Origin: Ilumatobacteraceae bacterium | GTDB lineage: Bacteria; Actinomycetota; Acidimicrobiia; Acidimicrobiales; Ilumatobacteraceae | DNA: 12,211 bases | Reading direction: 5' to 3' | Assembly (NCBI GenBank): GCA_023257035.1 | Contig: JALRDI010000246.1 | Location: 1-12,211 of the forward strand | In this document: positions 1-6,758 of the stretch, piece after piece | Layout: every line of letters begins with the position of its first letter | How positions within the stretch are numbered: the first letter of the stretch is position 1 | Position numbers and translations under genes: made by a program | The notes under the pieces: model-generated | The model's input: only the letters and a program-made list of their open reading frames with translations | Databases searched by the model: none | What the model was told of the DNA's origin: nothing

Positions 1-395
1 CACATCGGAAAGCCGTAACGCTCTGCAAGCAGCTCCCCAACCTCGCCATTCAGTTCGCATGGCGTAACATACAGCGTGCCCGAATCAAGTTGCTCCTCGA
101 CGGCACGTCGCACGTGAGGATTCATATGGCCGGCAAATAACGCCCCGAAGCCCATGTCATAATCGACATATTCGTTGCCATCAACATCGCTCATGCGACT
201 ACCGGCGGCGTGCGAGACAACGATTGGGTGCGGGTCATACGCCTGAAAGCTCGACGGGACACCCGCCGGCATTACTTTGCGCGTGCGATCGGTCGCTTTC
301 TGAGATCCAAGTGTTCGCTCAGAATAGATCGCCATCTCGCGATCGGTGATTTCCCTCGCCCGTGCGGCCAATGCTGATTGGTCTGACGATGACAT
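1..395 (-). CDS. Class-III PLP aminotransferase, glutamate-1-semialdehyde 2,1-aminomutase-like (N-terminal 131 residues; 3' end beyond window)
   Basis: I translated this frame by hand from the ATG at 393-395 to the window edge and it has no stop. After a helical leader of about 40 residues it reads KVMPAGVPSSFQAYDPHP, then a stretch ending in DVDGNEYVDYDMGFG, then AGHMNPHVRRAVEEQL. This is the N-terminal pattern of class-III aminotransferases in the glutamate-1-semialdehyde aminomutase group: the MPAGV substrate loop, the 'D.DG..Y.D' strand and the 'GH..P.V..A' segment. The PLP lysine would lie outside the window, so the exact reaction is undecided. It could be true HemL (tetrapyrrole synthesis) or one of the many paralogues acting on other amino acids. 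A good Shine-Dalgarno (GAGGAG, + strand 405-410 as CTCCTC) lies 9 nt before the ATG. The gene follows the acyl-CoA dehydrogenase on the same strand after a 92-bp gap. Confidence 0.85.
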   Translation of the reverse strand, partial: MSSSDQSALAARAREITDREMAIYSERTLGSQKATDRTRKVMPAGVPSSFQAYDPHPIVVSHAAGSRMSDVDGNEYVDYDMGFGALFAGHMNPHVRRAVEEQLDSGTLYVTPCELNGEVGELLAERYGFPM

Positions 396-418
396 GTTCT
401 GTTTCTCCTCGTGAGGTA

Positions 419-436
419 TTGCCGCAGAGACGGCAA
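419..436. repeat. Short inverted repeat TTGCCG-N6-CGGCAA between the dehydrogenase and the aminotransferase
   Basis: Perfect 6-bp arms (419-424 and 431-436) with a 6-nt spacer lie 24-41 nt before the aminotransferase ATG. It could be a small operator or a leader hairpin. There is no T-run beyond it, so I do not call it a terminator. Confidence 0.35.
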
Positions 437-487
437 ATCCCAGTGGAGAGAACGTAGCAGAGGCGATAACAGTCGCCCGCTGATGAG

Positions 488-1696
488 CTAGCTGCGTGGC
501 ACCTTCGACCACGGGAGGTCTTTATCAACCCGCGGTTCGCCAGGAAGTCCGAGGACCTGCTCGCCAATGATGTTCTTCAGAATCTCTGACGTGCCGCCCT
601 CGATCGAGTTTGCTCGAACACGCAAGAACGCATATTGGGCGCTCTTGTTTGCACCGGTTGCGTCAAGTTCAGTTGGACGACGGAACGTGTAGTCGTAATC
701 GATGAGGCCAGCAGGGCCCAAGAGATCGATACAGAAGTCGTAGAGCTCTTTATTGAGATTCGCAAACTCGAGTTTGGACACCGAGCCCTCGGGACCTGGG
801 TTACCAACCTTGGCCGCTTCCGCGGCACGAACGTTCGTCAATCGGCCAACTTCAGCACGGACCCACAACTGCATGAGTCGATCACGGCGAACATCGGTCT
901 TCTCCGACGCATCGAGTGTGTTCCAAATTTTGACCGCATCATTCGCTGCGGCACCCTTTTGAGGTTTCCCACCACCAGCAGAGCCGCCACCAATTGCGGT
1001 GCGCTCGTTCATCAATGTCGTGAGAGCGGCACGCCAGCCCTCGCCCTCAGCACCGATGCGCTGATCGTCTGGGATACGGGCATCGGTGAAATACACCTCG
1101 TTGAACTCGGCCTCACCAGTGATCTGACGCAGAGGCCGAACCTCAACACCTTCTGAGTGCATGTCGATCGCGAAATATGTCATTCCCTTGTGCTTGGGTG
1201 CCTCTGGATCTGTTCGAGTTACGAGCATTCCCCAGTCGGCGAGGTGCGCCAACGTGTTCCACACCTTCTGACCATTCACAATCCATTCTTCGCCGTCGCG
1301 AACTGCCCGTGAGGCGAGGCCAGCGAAGTCTGAACCAGCGCCTGGCTCTGAGAACAACTGGCACCATTTCTCTTCCCCGGTAAACATCGGACGAAGGAAC
1401 CGATCGCGCTGCGCATCCGAACCATGAGTCAAGATCGTCGGACCGGCAAGCGCCATGAAGAACGATGTCGGGTCGGCCGGCTCTGCGCCTGCTTCGCGCA
1501 TCCGGCGTTCGACGACCCGGTTGAGATCCGGACGAAGTCCGAGGCCGCCGTTCCCCTGTGGGAAATGGACCCAAGCGAGACCGTGGTCGAAACGTGCGCC
1601 TCGAAAGGCGATGTTGTCCATCGTCTTCGGGTCATTCTCTGCGAGGAACGCGTCAATTGCTGAATCAAGAAGGGTTGCGTCGTTGTTTGAACTCAC
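488..1696 (-). CDS. Acyl-CoA dehydrogenase family protein (FadE-like)
   Basis: A 402-residue flavoprotein of the acyl-CoA dehydrogenase family, expected to oxidise an acyl-CoA at C2-C3 and pass electrons to electron-transfer flavoprotein. The full family signature is visible. WCQLFSEPGAGSDFAGL (about residues 111-127) is the substrate/FAD loop. NGQKVWNTLAHLADW (141-155) is the flavin-contacting strand. The C-terminal NSIEGGTSEILKNIIGEQVLGLP places the catalytic base at Glu366. The length is normal. The N-terminal domain is divergent (FDHGLAWVHFPQGNGGLG), as in large actinobacterial FadE sets, so the substrate (fatty acid, sterol side chain or other) cannot be named. The start is GTG. No Shine-Dalgarno precedes it, but GACAAT sits 6 nt upstream (1703-1708 on +), compatible with a leaderless transcript. 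The stop is TAG. Confidence 0.93.
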   Translation of the reverse strand: MSSNNDATLLDSAIDAFLAENDPKTMDNIAFRGARFDHGLAWVHFPQGNGGLGLRPDLNRVVERRMREAGAEPADPTSFFMALAGPTILTHGSDAQRDRFLRPMFTGEEKWCQLFSEPGAGSDFAGLASRAVRDGEEWIVNGQKVWNTLAHLADWGMLVTRTDPEAPKHKGMTYFAIDMHSEGVEVRPLRQITGEAEFNEVYFTDARIPDDQRIGAEGEGWRAALTTLMNERTAIGGGSAGGGKPQKGAAANDAVKIWNTLDASEKTDVRRDRLMQLWVRAEVGRLTNVRAAEAAKVGNPGPEGSVSKLEFANLNKELYDFCIDLLGPAGLIDYDYTFRRPTELDATGANKSAQYAFLRVRANSIEGGTSEILKNIIGEQVLGLPGEPRVDKDLPWSKVPRS

Positions 1697-1830
1697 TCAA
1701 TCATTGTCGCAGAATCTCATCGCTCACACCACATTGATGGGGAGCAGTTCCGACCGACAAACGAACGATCAATGATCACAAATCTGAGTGTGGCGATTCA
1801 CGTTCTTGCTGGCAGACTATGGGAGTACAT

Positions 1831-1905
1831 GGTGGGCGTAGCTCAGGTGGTTAGAGCGTCAGGTTGTGGCCCTGAAGGCCGGGGGTTCAAGTCCCCTCGC
1901 TCACC
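1831..1905 (+). tRNA. tRNA-His (anticodon GTG)
   Basis: The cloverleaf was folded by hand. Acceptor strand 1832-1838 (GTGGGCG) pairs with 1898-1904 (CGCTCAC), with one G-U. The D-stem is GCTC/GAGC. The anticodon stem is TCAGG/CCTGA, with the seven-base loop TTGTGGC giving anticodon GTG. The T-arm is GGGGG-TTCAAGT-CCCCT. The extra G at 1831 opposite C73 (1905) is the G-1:C73 pair diagnostic of histidine tRNA. The 3' bases are followed by CCG, so CCA is not fully encoded and would be added after transcription. No clear promoter was identified upstream; GACTAT (1815-1820) is a weak -10 candidate. Confidence 0.96.
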
Positions 1906-1912
1906 CCGGTGA

Positions 1913-1957
1913 CCCGGGCAGTTGGGCAGCGGTCCCCCGCTGCCTACACTGCCCGGG
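1913..1957 (+). terminator. Strong two-tier hairpin between the two tRNA genes (processing element or U-less terminator)
   Basis: The outer stem CCCGGGCAG (1913-1921) pairs perfectly with CTGCCCGGG (1949-1957). After a small internal loop (TT against ACA), the inner stem GGCAGCGG (1925-1932) pairs perfectly with CCGCTGCC (1937-1944), closed by the tetraloop TCCC and extended by a G-T wobble at 1924/1945. This gives 17 Watson-Crick pairs in 45 nt, nearly all G-C. No T-tract follows (CCTTACC). tRNA-Lys begins only 6 nt later, so it is either a U-less actinobacterial-type terminator for tRNA-His or a processing stem in a His-Lys precursor. Confidence 0.6.
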
Positions 1958-1962
1958 CCTTA

Positions 1963-2037
1963 CCGCCTCTAGCTCAATGGCAGAGCAGTGGACTCTTAAT
2001 CCATTGGTTCTGGGTTCGAATCCCAGGGGGCGGACCA
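1963..2037 (+). tRNA. tRNA-Lys (anticodon CTT)
   Basis: Acceptor strand CCGCCTC (1963-1969) pairs with GGGGCGG (2027-2033), with one T-G wobble, followed by discriminator A2034 and an encoded CCA (2035-2037). The D-stem is GCTC/GAGC. The anticodon stem is GTGGA/TCCAT, with loop CTCTTAA giving anticodon CTT. The T-arm is CTGGG-TTCGAAT-CCCAG. The genomic CCA contrasts with the neighbouring tRNA-His. It faces the dehydrogenase gene on the other strand, whose stop is 26 bp away. Confidence 0.96.
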
Positions 2038-2063
2038 TTCGGTCTCGTGTGTTCTTCGCCGTG

Positions 2064-2852
2064 TCAGACGAAAACCATTCCTCCGTCGACCATGATCGAC
2101 TGCCCGGTCATTCCGCTTGACTCTTCAGATGCGAGATACACCGCAAGCCCGGCCATCTCATCAGGCTGTAAGTAACGGCCGATCGCAATTCGACCGTGAA
2201 GCCCGGCCTTGATGGCGTCGGGAGTGGTTCCAGACGCCTCTGCTTGCTCATGCTCAAGCGATGCAGACATGTCAGTCTCAACCATTCCCGGGCACAGCGC
2301 ATTCACCGTGACGCCAGTGCCTGCGACTTCAACCGCGACGCATCGGGTCATTCCGATTAGACCGTGTTTTGACACGTTGTAGGCCGACTGATTACGAGAA
2401 GCCCACTTTCCCGCCGAGGAACCAATGTTGATGATCCTCCCCCATGTCTGGGCCTTCATATACGGTATTGCGGCCTGAGTGAGATGAAATGGGCCATGAA
2501 GATTCACATCGAGAATTCGGGTGAATTCCTCATGAGTAAAGTCCTCAAATTGCCGCGAGGCGTAGACACCTGCACCGTTGACGAGAACGTCAATTGACCC
2601 TGAATGCTGAACGACATTTTCAACGGCTTCAAAGCACGCAACACGATCTGAAACGTCGAGTTGTATGGATCTCACGTCGCCCGAACCCATGAGCTTGGCG
2701 AGTTCAGCTACAGCCCGCTCATTCTTTTCTGGGTTCGTGCCTGCAATGGTGACATGAGCCCCCTCGGCCACAAATGCAGCCGCGATTGCGAGGCCAATCC
2801 CACTGTTTCCCCCAACTACGAATGCTGATTTTTGTTGAAGTCGTCCTGCCAT
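2064..2852 (-). CDS. SDR-family NAD(P)-dependent oxidoreductase (3-hydroxybutyrate dehydrogenase / FabG-like)
   Basis: A 262-residue classical short-chain dehydrogenase/reductase. The Rossmann motif is GGNSGIG (14-20), with Val where the family's TGxxxGIG usually has Thr. NGAG is at 92-95, the structural Asn in DVNLHG is Asn117, and the catalytic residues are Ser145, Tyr158 and Lys162 (SAYNVSK). NALCPGMVETDM follows, with the usual C-terminal SGMTGQSIMVDGG. The length is normal. Relatives include 3-hydroxybutyrate dehydrogenases and 3-oxoacyl-ACP reductases; the substrate cannot be decided from sequence. A GAGGGGA Shine-Dalgarno-like stretch lies about 13 nt before the ATG, rather far. It is divergent from the iron-binding-protein gene across a 202-bp spacer, which probably holds promoters for both, and convergent with tRNA-Lys. 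Confidence 0.92.
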   Translation of the reverse strand: MAGRLQQKSAFVVGGNSGIGLAIAAAFVAEGAHVTIAGTNPEKNERAVAELAKLMGSGDVRSIQLDVSDRVACFEAVENVVQHSGSIDVLVNGAGVYASRQFEDFTHEEFTRILDVNLHGPFHLTQAAIPYMKAQTWGRIINIGSSAGKWASRNQSAYNVSKHGLIGMTRCVAVEVAGTGVTVNALCPGMVETDMSASLEHEQAEASGTTPDAIKAGLHGRIAIGRYLQPDEMAGLAVYLASEESSGMTGQSIMVDGGMVFV

Positions 2853-3007
2853 GACTGCTCATCTTCCCCTCAGTAAAAAGGTCACGTGGTTGAAATACCT
2901 CTGCCCCTCGACGGTAACCGCGTGGCTGTCTTCCTCTCACAGCCAAGTCGATGACCTCACAGACAACTCCTCGCCGCGGCCTCTGACCATCGGAGCCGCG
3001 AAGAATC

Positions 3008-3027
3008 TTTCACAAAAAGTTGTGAAA
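3008..3027. promoter_or_regulatory. Perfect 20-bp dyad (8-bp arms) overlapping the putative -35 of the iron-uptake operon; candidate operator
   Basis: TTTCACAA (3008-3015), spacer AAAG, TTGTGAAA (3020-3027): the arms are exact reverse complements. It overlaps the proposed -35 TTGTGA (3020-3025) and abuts the iron-box-like dyad downstream. Its size and position suit a dimeric repressor or activator. The regulator family is not known. Confidence 0.5.
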
Positions 3028-3048
3028 TATGTTAGGCCTACTTAACAT
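3020..3048 (+). promoter_or_regulatory. Putative promoter of the iron-binding-protein gene, predicting a leaderless mRNA
   Basis: The -35-like TTGTGA (3020-3025) and -10-like TAACAT (3043-3048) are 17 nt apart. The -10 ends 6 nt before the ATG at 3055, placing the predicted transcription start on the initiation codon itself. Consistent with this, no Shine-Dalgarno is present. The iron-box-like dyad covers the spacer and the -10. Confidence 0.5.
3027..3048 (+). promoter_or_regulatory. IdeR/DtxR-like iron box, copy 1 (upstream of the binding-protein gene)
   Basis: The dyad ATGTTAGGCCTACTTAACAT (3029-3048) has arms ATGTTAG / TTAACAT, matching at 6 of 7 positions around a 6-bp centre. The 19-mer at 3027-3045 agrees with the mycobacterial/corynebacterial consensus TTAGGTTAGGCTAACCTAA at 14 of 19 positions by my count. 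A near copy lies at the start of the ATPase gene of the same transporter. Bound repressor would mask the spacer and the -10. The regulator's identity is inference. Confidence 0.6.
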
Positions 3049-3054
3049 CATCGC

Positions 3055-4059
3055 ATGCCCCGCTCCCCCCTCGCCTTAAGCGCTCTCGGTTCTTTCGCCT
3101 TAGCGCTCACTCTCACCTCATGTGGAGGCGACAACAGCCTCACCCTGTACTCAGGTCGCGGAGAGGACCTAGTTCAACCCGTCGTCGACTTGTGCTCTGA
3201 ACAACTAGGTGTCGATATCAAAACTCGCTACGGAGACTCGGCTGAGATGCTGCTACTCCTTCAAGAAGAGGGAGAAAACACACCAGCGGATGTGTATTTC
3301 TCTCAAGGAGCTGGATTTCTTGGAGTGCTGTCAGCAAGCAATGGGCTCCTCACGCTTGATGAAGCCATCACCACACGTGTCAGCAACTCAAATCTGATTT
3401 CTCCGGCAAACGACTGGGTTGGGGTTAGCGGCAGAGCCCGGACGGTTGCCTACAACTCGAACGTGCTGAGCGAGGACGACCTACCAAATTCCTTCACTGA
3501 TTTCACTGATCCGAAATGGTCAGGCCGAATTGGTTGGGCGCCTACAAATGCCTCTTTCCAAGACCACGTGACCGCACTTCGAGGCCTACTTGGCGATGAT
3601 GCCACACGGGCGTGGCTCACCGACATGGTCGCAAATGACCCAGTTGCCTACGACGGCAATACCGCGATCCTTGAGGGTGTTGCCTCGGGCGAAATCGACG
3701 TTGGATTTGTCAACCACTACTACCTCTATCGATTCCTTGACGAAGACCCGAGTTTCCCAGTCGCCAACCACTTCTTCGACGATGGCGATCCCGGCGCTCT
3801 CATCAACGTTGCAGGAGCGGGTGTCATCATCCACTCACAACTCCCAGATATCGCACAGCAACTTGTTGAGTGTCTGCTTTCGACCGAAGTGCAGAACTAT
3901 TTCGCTTCAACGAACTACGAACTTCCGGTCGTAAACGATGCAACTCCCTGGTCAGATCTGCCGAAAGTCGACTCCCTCACATTGCCAACATTTGATCTCA
4001 ACCTTCTCGCAGACCTGCAGGGAACAGTGGACATGCTCGTTGAGGTCGGCGCTCTCTGA
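3055..4059 (+). CDS. fbpA: Ferric iron ABC transporter, substrate-binding lipoprotein (FbpA/FutA/AfuA type)
   Basis: A 334-residue periplasmic-binding-protein-type lipoprotein. The signal peptide ends in the lipobox LTSC with Cys23 as the lipid anchor, so the protein is tethered outside the cytoplasmic membrane. The mature part shows features of the iron(III)-binding FbpA/FutA group: LYSGRGEDL near 31-39, WVGVSGRARTVAYN (121-134), GRIGWAPTNASFQ (157-169) and NHYYLYRF (220-227). In the last, the tandem Tyr222-Tyr223 corresponds to the iron-coordinating tyrosine pair. It would capture Fe3+ and deliver it to the permease 15 bp downstream. The ATG has no Shine-Dalgarno, but a -10-like hexamer lies 6 nt upstream (leaderless). 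Transcription is probably controlled through the two dyads in its promoter. Iron is far more likely than other substrates of this cluster such as thiamine or putrescine. Confidence 0.92.
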   Translation: MPRSPLALSALGSFALALTLTSCGGDNSLTLYSGRGEDLVQPVVDLCSEQLGVDIKTRYGDSAEMLLLLQEEGENTPADVYFSQGAGFLGVLSASNGLLTLDEAITTRVSNSNLISPANDWVGVSGRARTVAYNSNVLSEDDLPNSFTDFTDPKWSGRIGWAPTNASFQDHVTALRGLLGDDATRAWLTDMVANDPVAYDGNTAILEGVASGEIDVGFVNHYYLYRFLDEDPSFPVANHFFDDGDPGALINVAGAGVIIHSQLPDIAQQLVECLLSTEVQNYFASTNYELPVVNDATPWSDLPKVDSLTLPTFDLNLLADLQGTVDMLVEVGAL

Positions 4060-4074
4060 CGCAGCAAGAACCTG

Positions 4075-5730
4075 ATGGCATCTCGACAAACACAAGATGA
4101 CGCCAGCGTCCGCGTCGCTGCACTTGTCGTCGGCATAGCCGCTGCCCTACCGATCGGCTACCTCGTTTGGCGAGCAGTTCAATACGGGCTCTCTCCGAGT
4201 ATCGATATCGCCACATCTTCGAGAACCATCGCTCTGCTCAGATCAACGCTCGTACTGGCCGTAGCCGTCACTGCCACTTCAGTGGCCATTGCACTACCCG
4301 TAGCGTGGCTTACCGTTCGCACGAATCTCATCGGTCGCAAGTTGTGGGCAATCGTCACCGTGCTTCCACTTGTGATTCCGACATATGTCGGCTCGTGGGC
4401 GATGATCGGAGCGGTCGGACCGCGCGGCATGGTGGCCAACGTGCTGGGAGTTGATTCGATTCCCTCGATCTACGGATTCTGGGGGGCATGGGCGAGCCTC
4501 TCTCTCTTCTCATACCCGTATGTGCTCCTCACCGTGCGCGCAGCATGGGTCCGACTTGATCCAAGTCTCGAAGAGGCCAGCCTTATGCTTGGACGCTCCT
4601 CATGGCACACCTTCCGACATGTTGTTTGGCCCCAGCTTCGACCAGCCGCAAGTAGCGGCGCGTTGCTCGTTGCGCTCTACACGTTGAGTGACTTCGGGGC
4701 GGTCACCATGATGCGTTACGACACCTTCACTCGCGAGATCTACCTCCAATACCGAGGAGCGCTTGAGCGGGGAGCAAGCGCAGTGCTCGGGCTCATCCTC
4801 GTGGTGCTCACAGTTTCTGTCATCACCGGCGACCAACAACTTCGAAAACGCGATGACATGTATCGACTTCACGGCTCAGGAGCTCGCCGATCTCGGTTGG
4901 TTGAACTGAAACGGCTTCAGGCTCCAGCCCTCGCTGGTCTTGGAATTCTTTCAACCTTGGCACTCATCGTGCCCTTAAGCGTGATCTCTTACTGGTTGGT
5001 TCGGGGTGTACGAGCCAGCGAGCCGGTTTGGCCGTCATGGAGCCTCATTTCAAACAGCTTGATCGTGTCGTTGCTCGCAGCAGCAGTCGCAACCATTGCG
5101 TCAATTCCCGTCGCACTCGTCATTCAACGATCACCGGGCCGATTCGCAAATACAATCGAGCGACTCTCATGGTCGGGCTATGCATTACCTGGCATTGTCG
5201 TAGCTCTTGCTCTCGTCTACCTCGGCGCAAATGCCATCCCTTGGGCGTACCAAAGCACGGGAATGCTCATCTTTGCGTACTCGATACTCTTTCTTCCTCA
5301 GGCGATCGGTGCGGTGAGGTCATCACTCATCCAAGTAACTCCAAGCTTGGAAGAAGCCTCATTGCTTCTTGGGGCGCAGCGCTTCACGACCTTCCGCAAA
5401 ATTCTCCTACCGCTTCTTCGGCCAGGGCTCGGAGCCGGTGCTGGGCTCGTCTTTCTCACCACCATGAAGGAACTCCCAGCGACTCTGCTGCTCTCCCCCA
5501 CAGGGTTCTCGACACTTGCGACACGAATTTGGAACTCAACCAGCGAGGGGTTCCTCGGTCGCTCCGCAGGGTCAGCACTTGCCCTCGTGCTGCTCTCCTC
5601 GGTTCCGATGTCGTTTCTGCTCGTACGAAACCAGGGAATGATGTCAGACCACAGTAAGCAGCCGATCGCCTCTCATGATGCTGGAAACGCCAAGCAGGCG
5701 CTTCCGTCGGACCCAACCGAAACACGCTGA
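4075..5730 (+). CDS. fbpB: Ferric iron ABC transporter, two-domain permease (FbpB/SfuB type)
   Basis: A 551-residue integral membrane protein made of two homologous binding-protein-dependent permease domains fused head to tail, with about 12 hydrophobic segments. Each half carries an EAA loop that docks on the ATPase: EEASLMLGRS (166-175) and EEASLLLGAQ (426-435). The segment MKELPATLLLSPTGFSTLATRIW near 464-486 is characteristic of iron(III) permeases of the FbpB/SfuB/AfuB group. The length is typical. It starts 15 bp after the binding-protein gene in the same operon. The 5' context is poor in Shine-Dalgarno (AAGAA only), suggesting coupling to the upstream gene. The hydrophilic tail (about residues 523-551) is not conserved-looking, and its coding bases overlap the end of the ATPase gene on the other strand by 58 bp. 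Confidence 0.92.
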   Translation: MASRQTQDDASVRVAALVVGIAAALPIGYLVWRAVQYGLSPSIDIATSSRTIALLRSTLVLAVAVTATSVAIALPVAWLTVRTNLIGRKLWAIVTVLPLVIPTYVGSWAMIGAVGPRGMVANVLGVDSIPSIYGFWGAWASLSLFSYPYVLLTVRAAWVRLDPSLEEASLMLGRSSWHTFRHVVWPQLRPAASSGALLVALYTLSDFGAVTMMRYDTFTREIYLQYRGALERGASAVLGLILVVLTVSVITGDQQLRKRDDMYRLHGSGARRSRLVELKRLQAPALAGLGILSTLALIVPLSVISYWLVRGVRASEPVWPSWSLISNSLIVSLLAAAVATIASIPVALVIQRSPGRFANTIERLSWSGYALPGIVVALALVYLGANAIPWAYQSTGMLIFAYSILFLPQAIGAVRSSLIQVTPSLEEASLLLGAQRFTTFRKILLPLLRPGLGAGAGLVFLTTMKELPATLLLSPTGFSTLATRIWNSTSEGFLGRSAGSALALVLLSSVPMSFLLVRNQGMMSDHSKQPIASHDAGNAKQALPSDPTETR

Positions 5731-6758
5731 CCTCGCTGTACTCGAGGGGTACCTGAGATCCTTGCAGCGACCCGGCACCCGCTATCGAGATCAACCTGCA
5801 CCATGTGATCATGGCCGATGTACTCGACATTGCTGACGATCCCGTGACCTGATTCATCATCAGTAACAGACACATGTTCGGGTCTCAAAAGAACGTCCAC
5901 TTCGCAGTCAAACGAATCAGAAAGCGTCAGTTGACCAATTGGTGTGAGTGCTGATGCTCCACGTGCAACACCCCGCAGGAAGTTTGCGTCGCCGACGAAT
6001 TCAGCAACCCAAGCGGACGACGGATGCTCATAAATCGCCGCCGGAGAACCAAACTGCTCAACGTTGCCGTCTCTCATTACCGCAACACGATCGCCTAGCA
6101 CAAACGCTTCTTCCTGGTCGTGGGTGACAAACACGGCAGAAATTCCGAGACCGGCCAGCAAGCTGTGAACCTCAGCTCGCACCTGCACACGGAGACCGGA
6201 ATCGAGGTTCGAAAAGGGTTCGTCGAGCAACAGAACTGACGGTTGAGGAGCCAATGCACGCGCCAATGCCACTCGTTGCTGTTGGCCACCCGAAAGAGTT
6301 GCCGGCATTCGGTGACCGAGTCCACCCAAACCGACTAACTCGAGTACCTCCGAGACCTGATCATCTCGATTTGAGTTCGACTCAAGCCCATAGGAGACAT
6401 TTTCAGCTACCGACATGTGAGGAAACAATGCCCAGTCCTGAAATACGAGACCGACTTTTCTTGCCTCCGGGCGCACATGGTGACGCCGACCCGCAACCTC
6501 ATTGCCATTCACCGAGATGGTTCCTGCGACAATGCGCTCCAACCCGGCGATTGACCTCAGAAGAGTTGTTTTCCCACAACCGCTGGGACCGAGAAGCGCA
6601 ACAATCTCTCCTGGAGCAACATCGAAGTTGATTCCGTGCAGGACGTCCACTCCATCAAATGCGACCTGAACATCGCAGACATCAACACGACCTAACAAGA
6701 GGTCGTCCCCGCCTGTTGAAGCGGAGCGAGAACGCTGAGCGCTCTTGATGTTAAGCAT
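5673..6758 (-). CDS. fbpC: Ferric iron ABC transporter, ATP-binding protein with TOBE domain (FbpC type)
   Basis: A 361-residue ABC ATPase expected to power the iron permease. Motifs in order: Walker A GPSGCGKTT (57-65), Q-loop Gln107 in VFQDWALFPH, signature LSGGQQQR (155-162), Walker B VLLLDEP with Glu180, D-loop SNLD, and switch His213 in VTHDQEEA. A C-terminal regulatory TOBE-like domain follows from about 260 (LLRPEHV). No other permease in the window fits it. It is encoded convergently to the permease and overlaps its 3' end by 58 bp. The start is uncertain. ATG 6758 has TAGCAT 7 nt upstream (leaderless reading), but residues 1-20 are low-complexity. The TTG at codon 21 (6698), with GGGGA upstream, would give a more family-like N-terminus. 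An iron-box-like dyad lies across the start. Confidence 0.92.
   Translation of the reverse strand: MLNIKSAQRSRSASTGGDDLLLGRVDVCDVQVAFDGVDVLHGINFDVAPGEIVALLGPSGCGKTTLLRSIAGLERIVAGTISVNGNEVAGRRHHVRPEARKVGLVFQDWALFPHMSVAENVSYGLESNSNRDDQVSEVLELVGLGGLGHRMPATLSGGQQQRVALARALAPQPSVLLLDEPFSNLDSGLRVQVRAEVHSLLAGLGISAVFVTHDQEEAFVLGDRVAVMRDGNVEQFGSPAAIYEHPSSAWVAEFVGDANFLRGVARGASALTPIGQLTLSDSFDCEVDVLLRPEHVSVTDDESGHGIVSNVEYIGHDHMVQVDLDSGCRVAARISGTPRVQRGQRVSVGSDGSACLAFPAS

Noticed and set aside
635..1156. 173-codon open frame on + inside the acyl-CoA dehydrogenase gene
   Set aside because: It lies entirely antisense to a clearly conserved enzyme and its translation resembles no family.
1697..1830. Promoter for the tRNA pair
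   Set aside because: Only weak -10-like hexamers (GACTAT, TATGGG) without a well-spaced -35; not strong enough to list as a feature.
1831..2063. Integration site of a mobile element at the tRNA genes
   Set aside because: No integrase, no duplicated tRNA 3' end and no foreign-looking genes nearby.
1866..2175. Two open frames on + covering the tRNA region
   Set aside because: They read through the tRNA-His, hairpin and tRNA-Lys sequences, which fold convincingly; the translations are tRNA artefacts.
5028..5657. 209-codon open frame on + within the permease gene
   Set aside because: Shadow of the permease reading frame; Arg/Ser/His-rich composition with no domain pattern.
5731..5760. Bidirectional terminator between the convergent permease and ATPase genes
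   Set aside because: There is no intergenic space, the genes overlap, and I found no stem followed by a T-run nearby.
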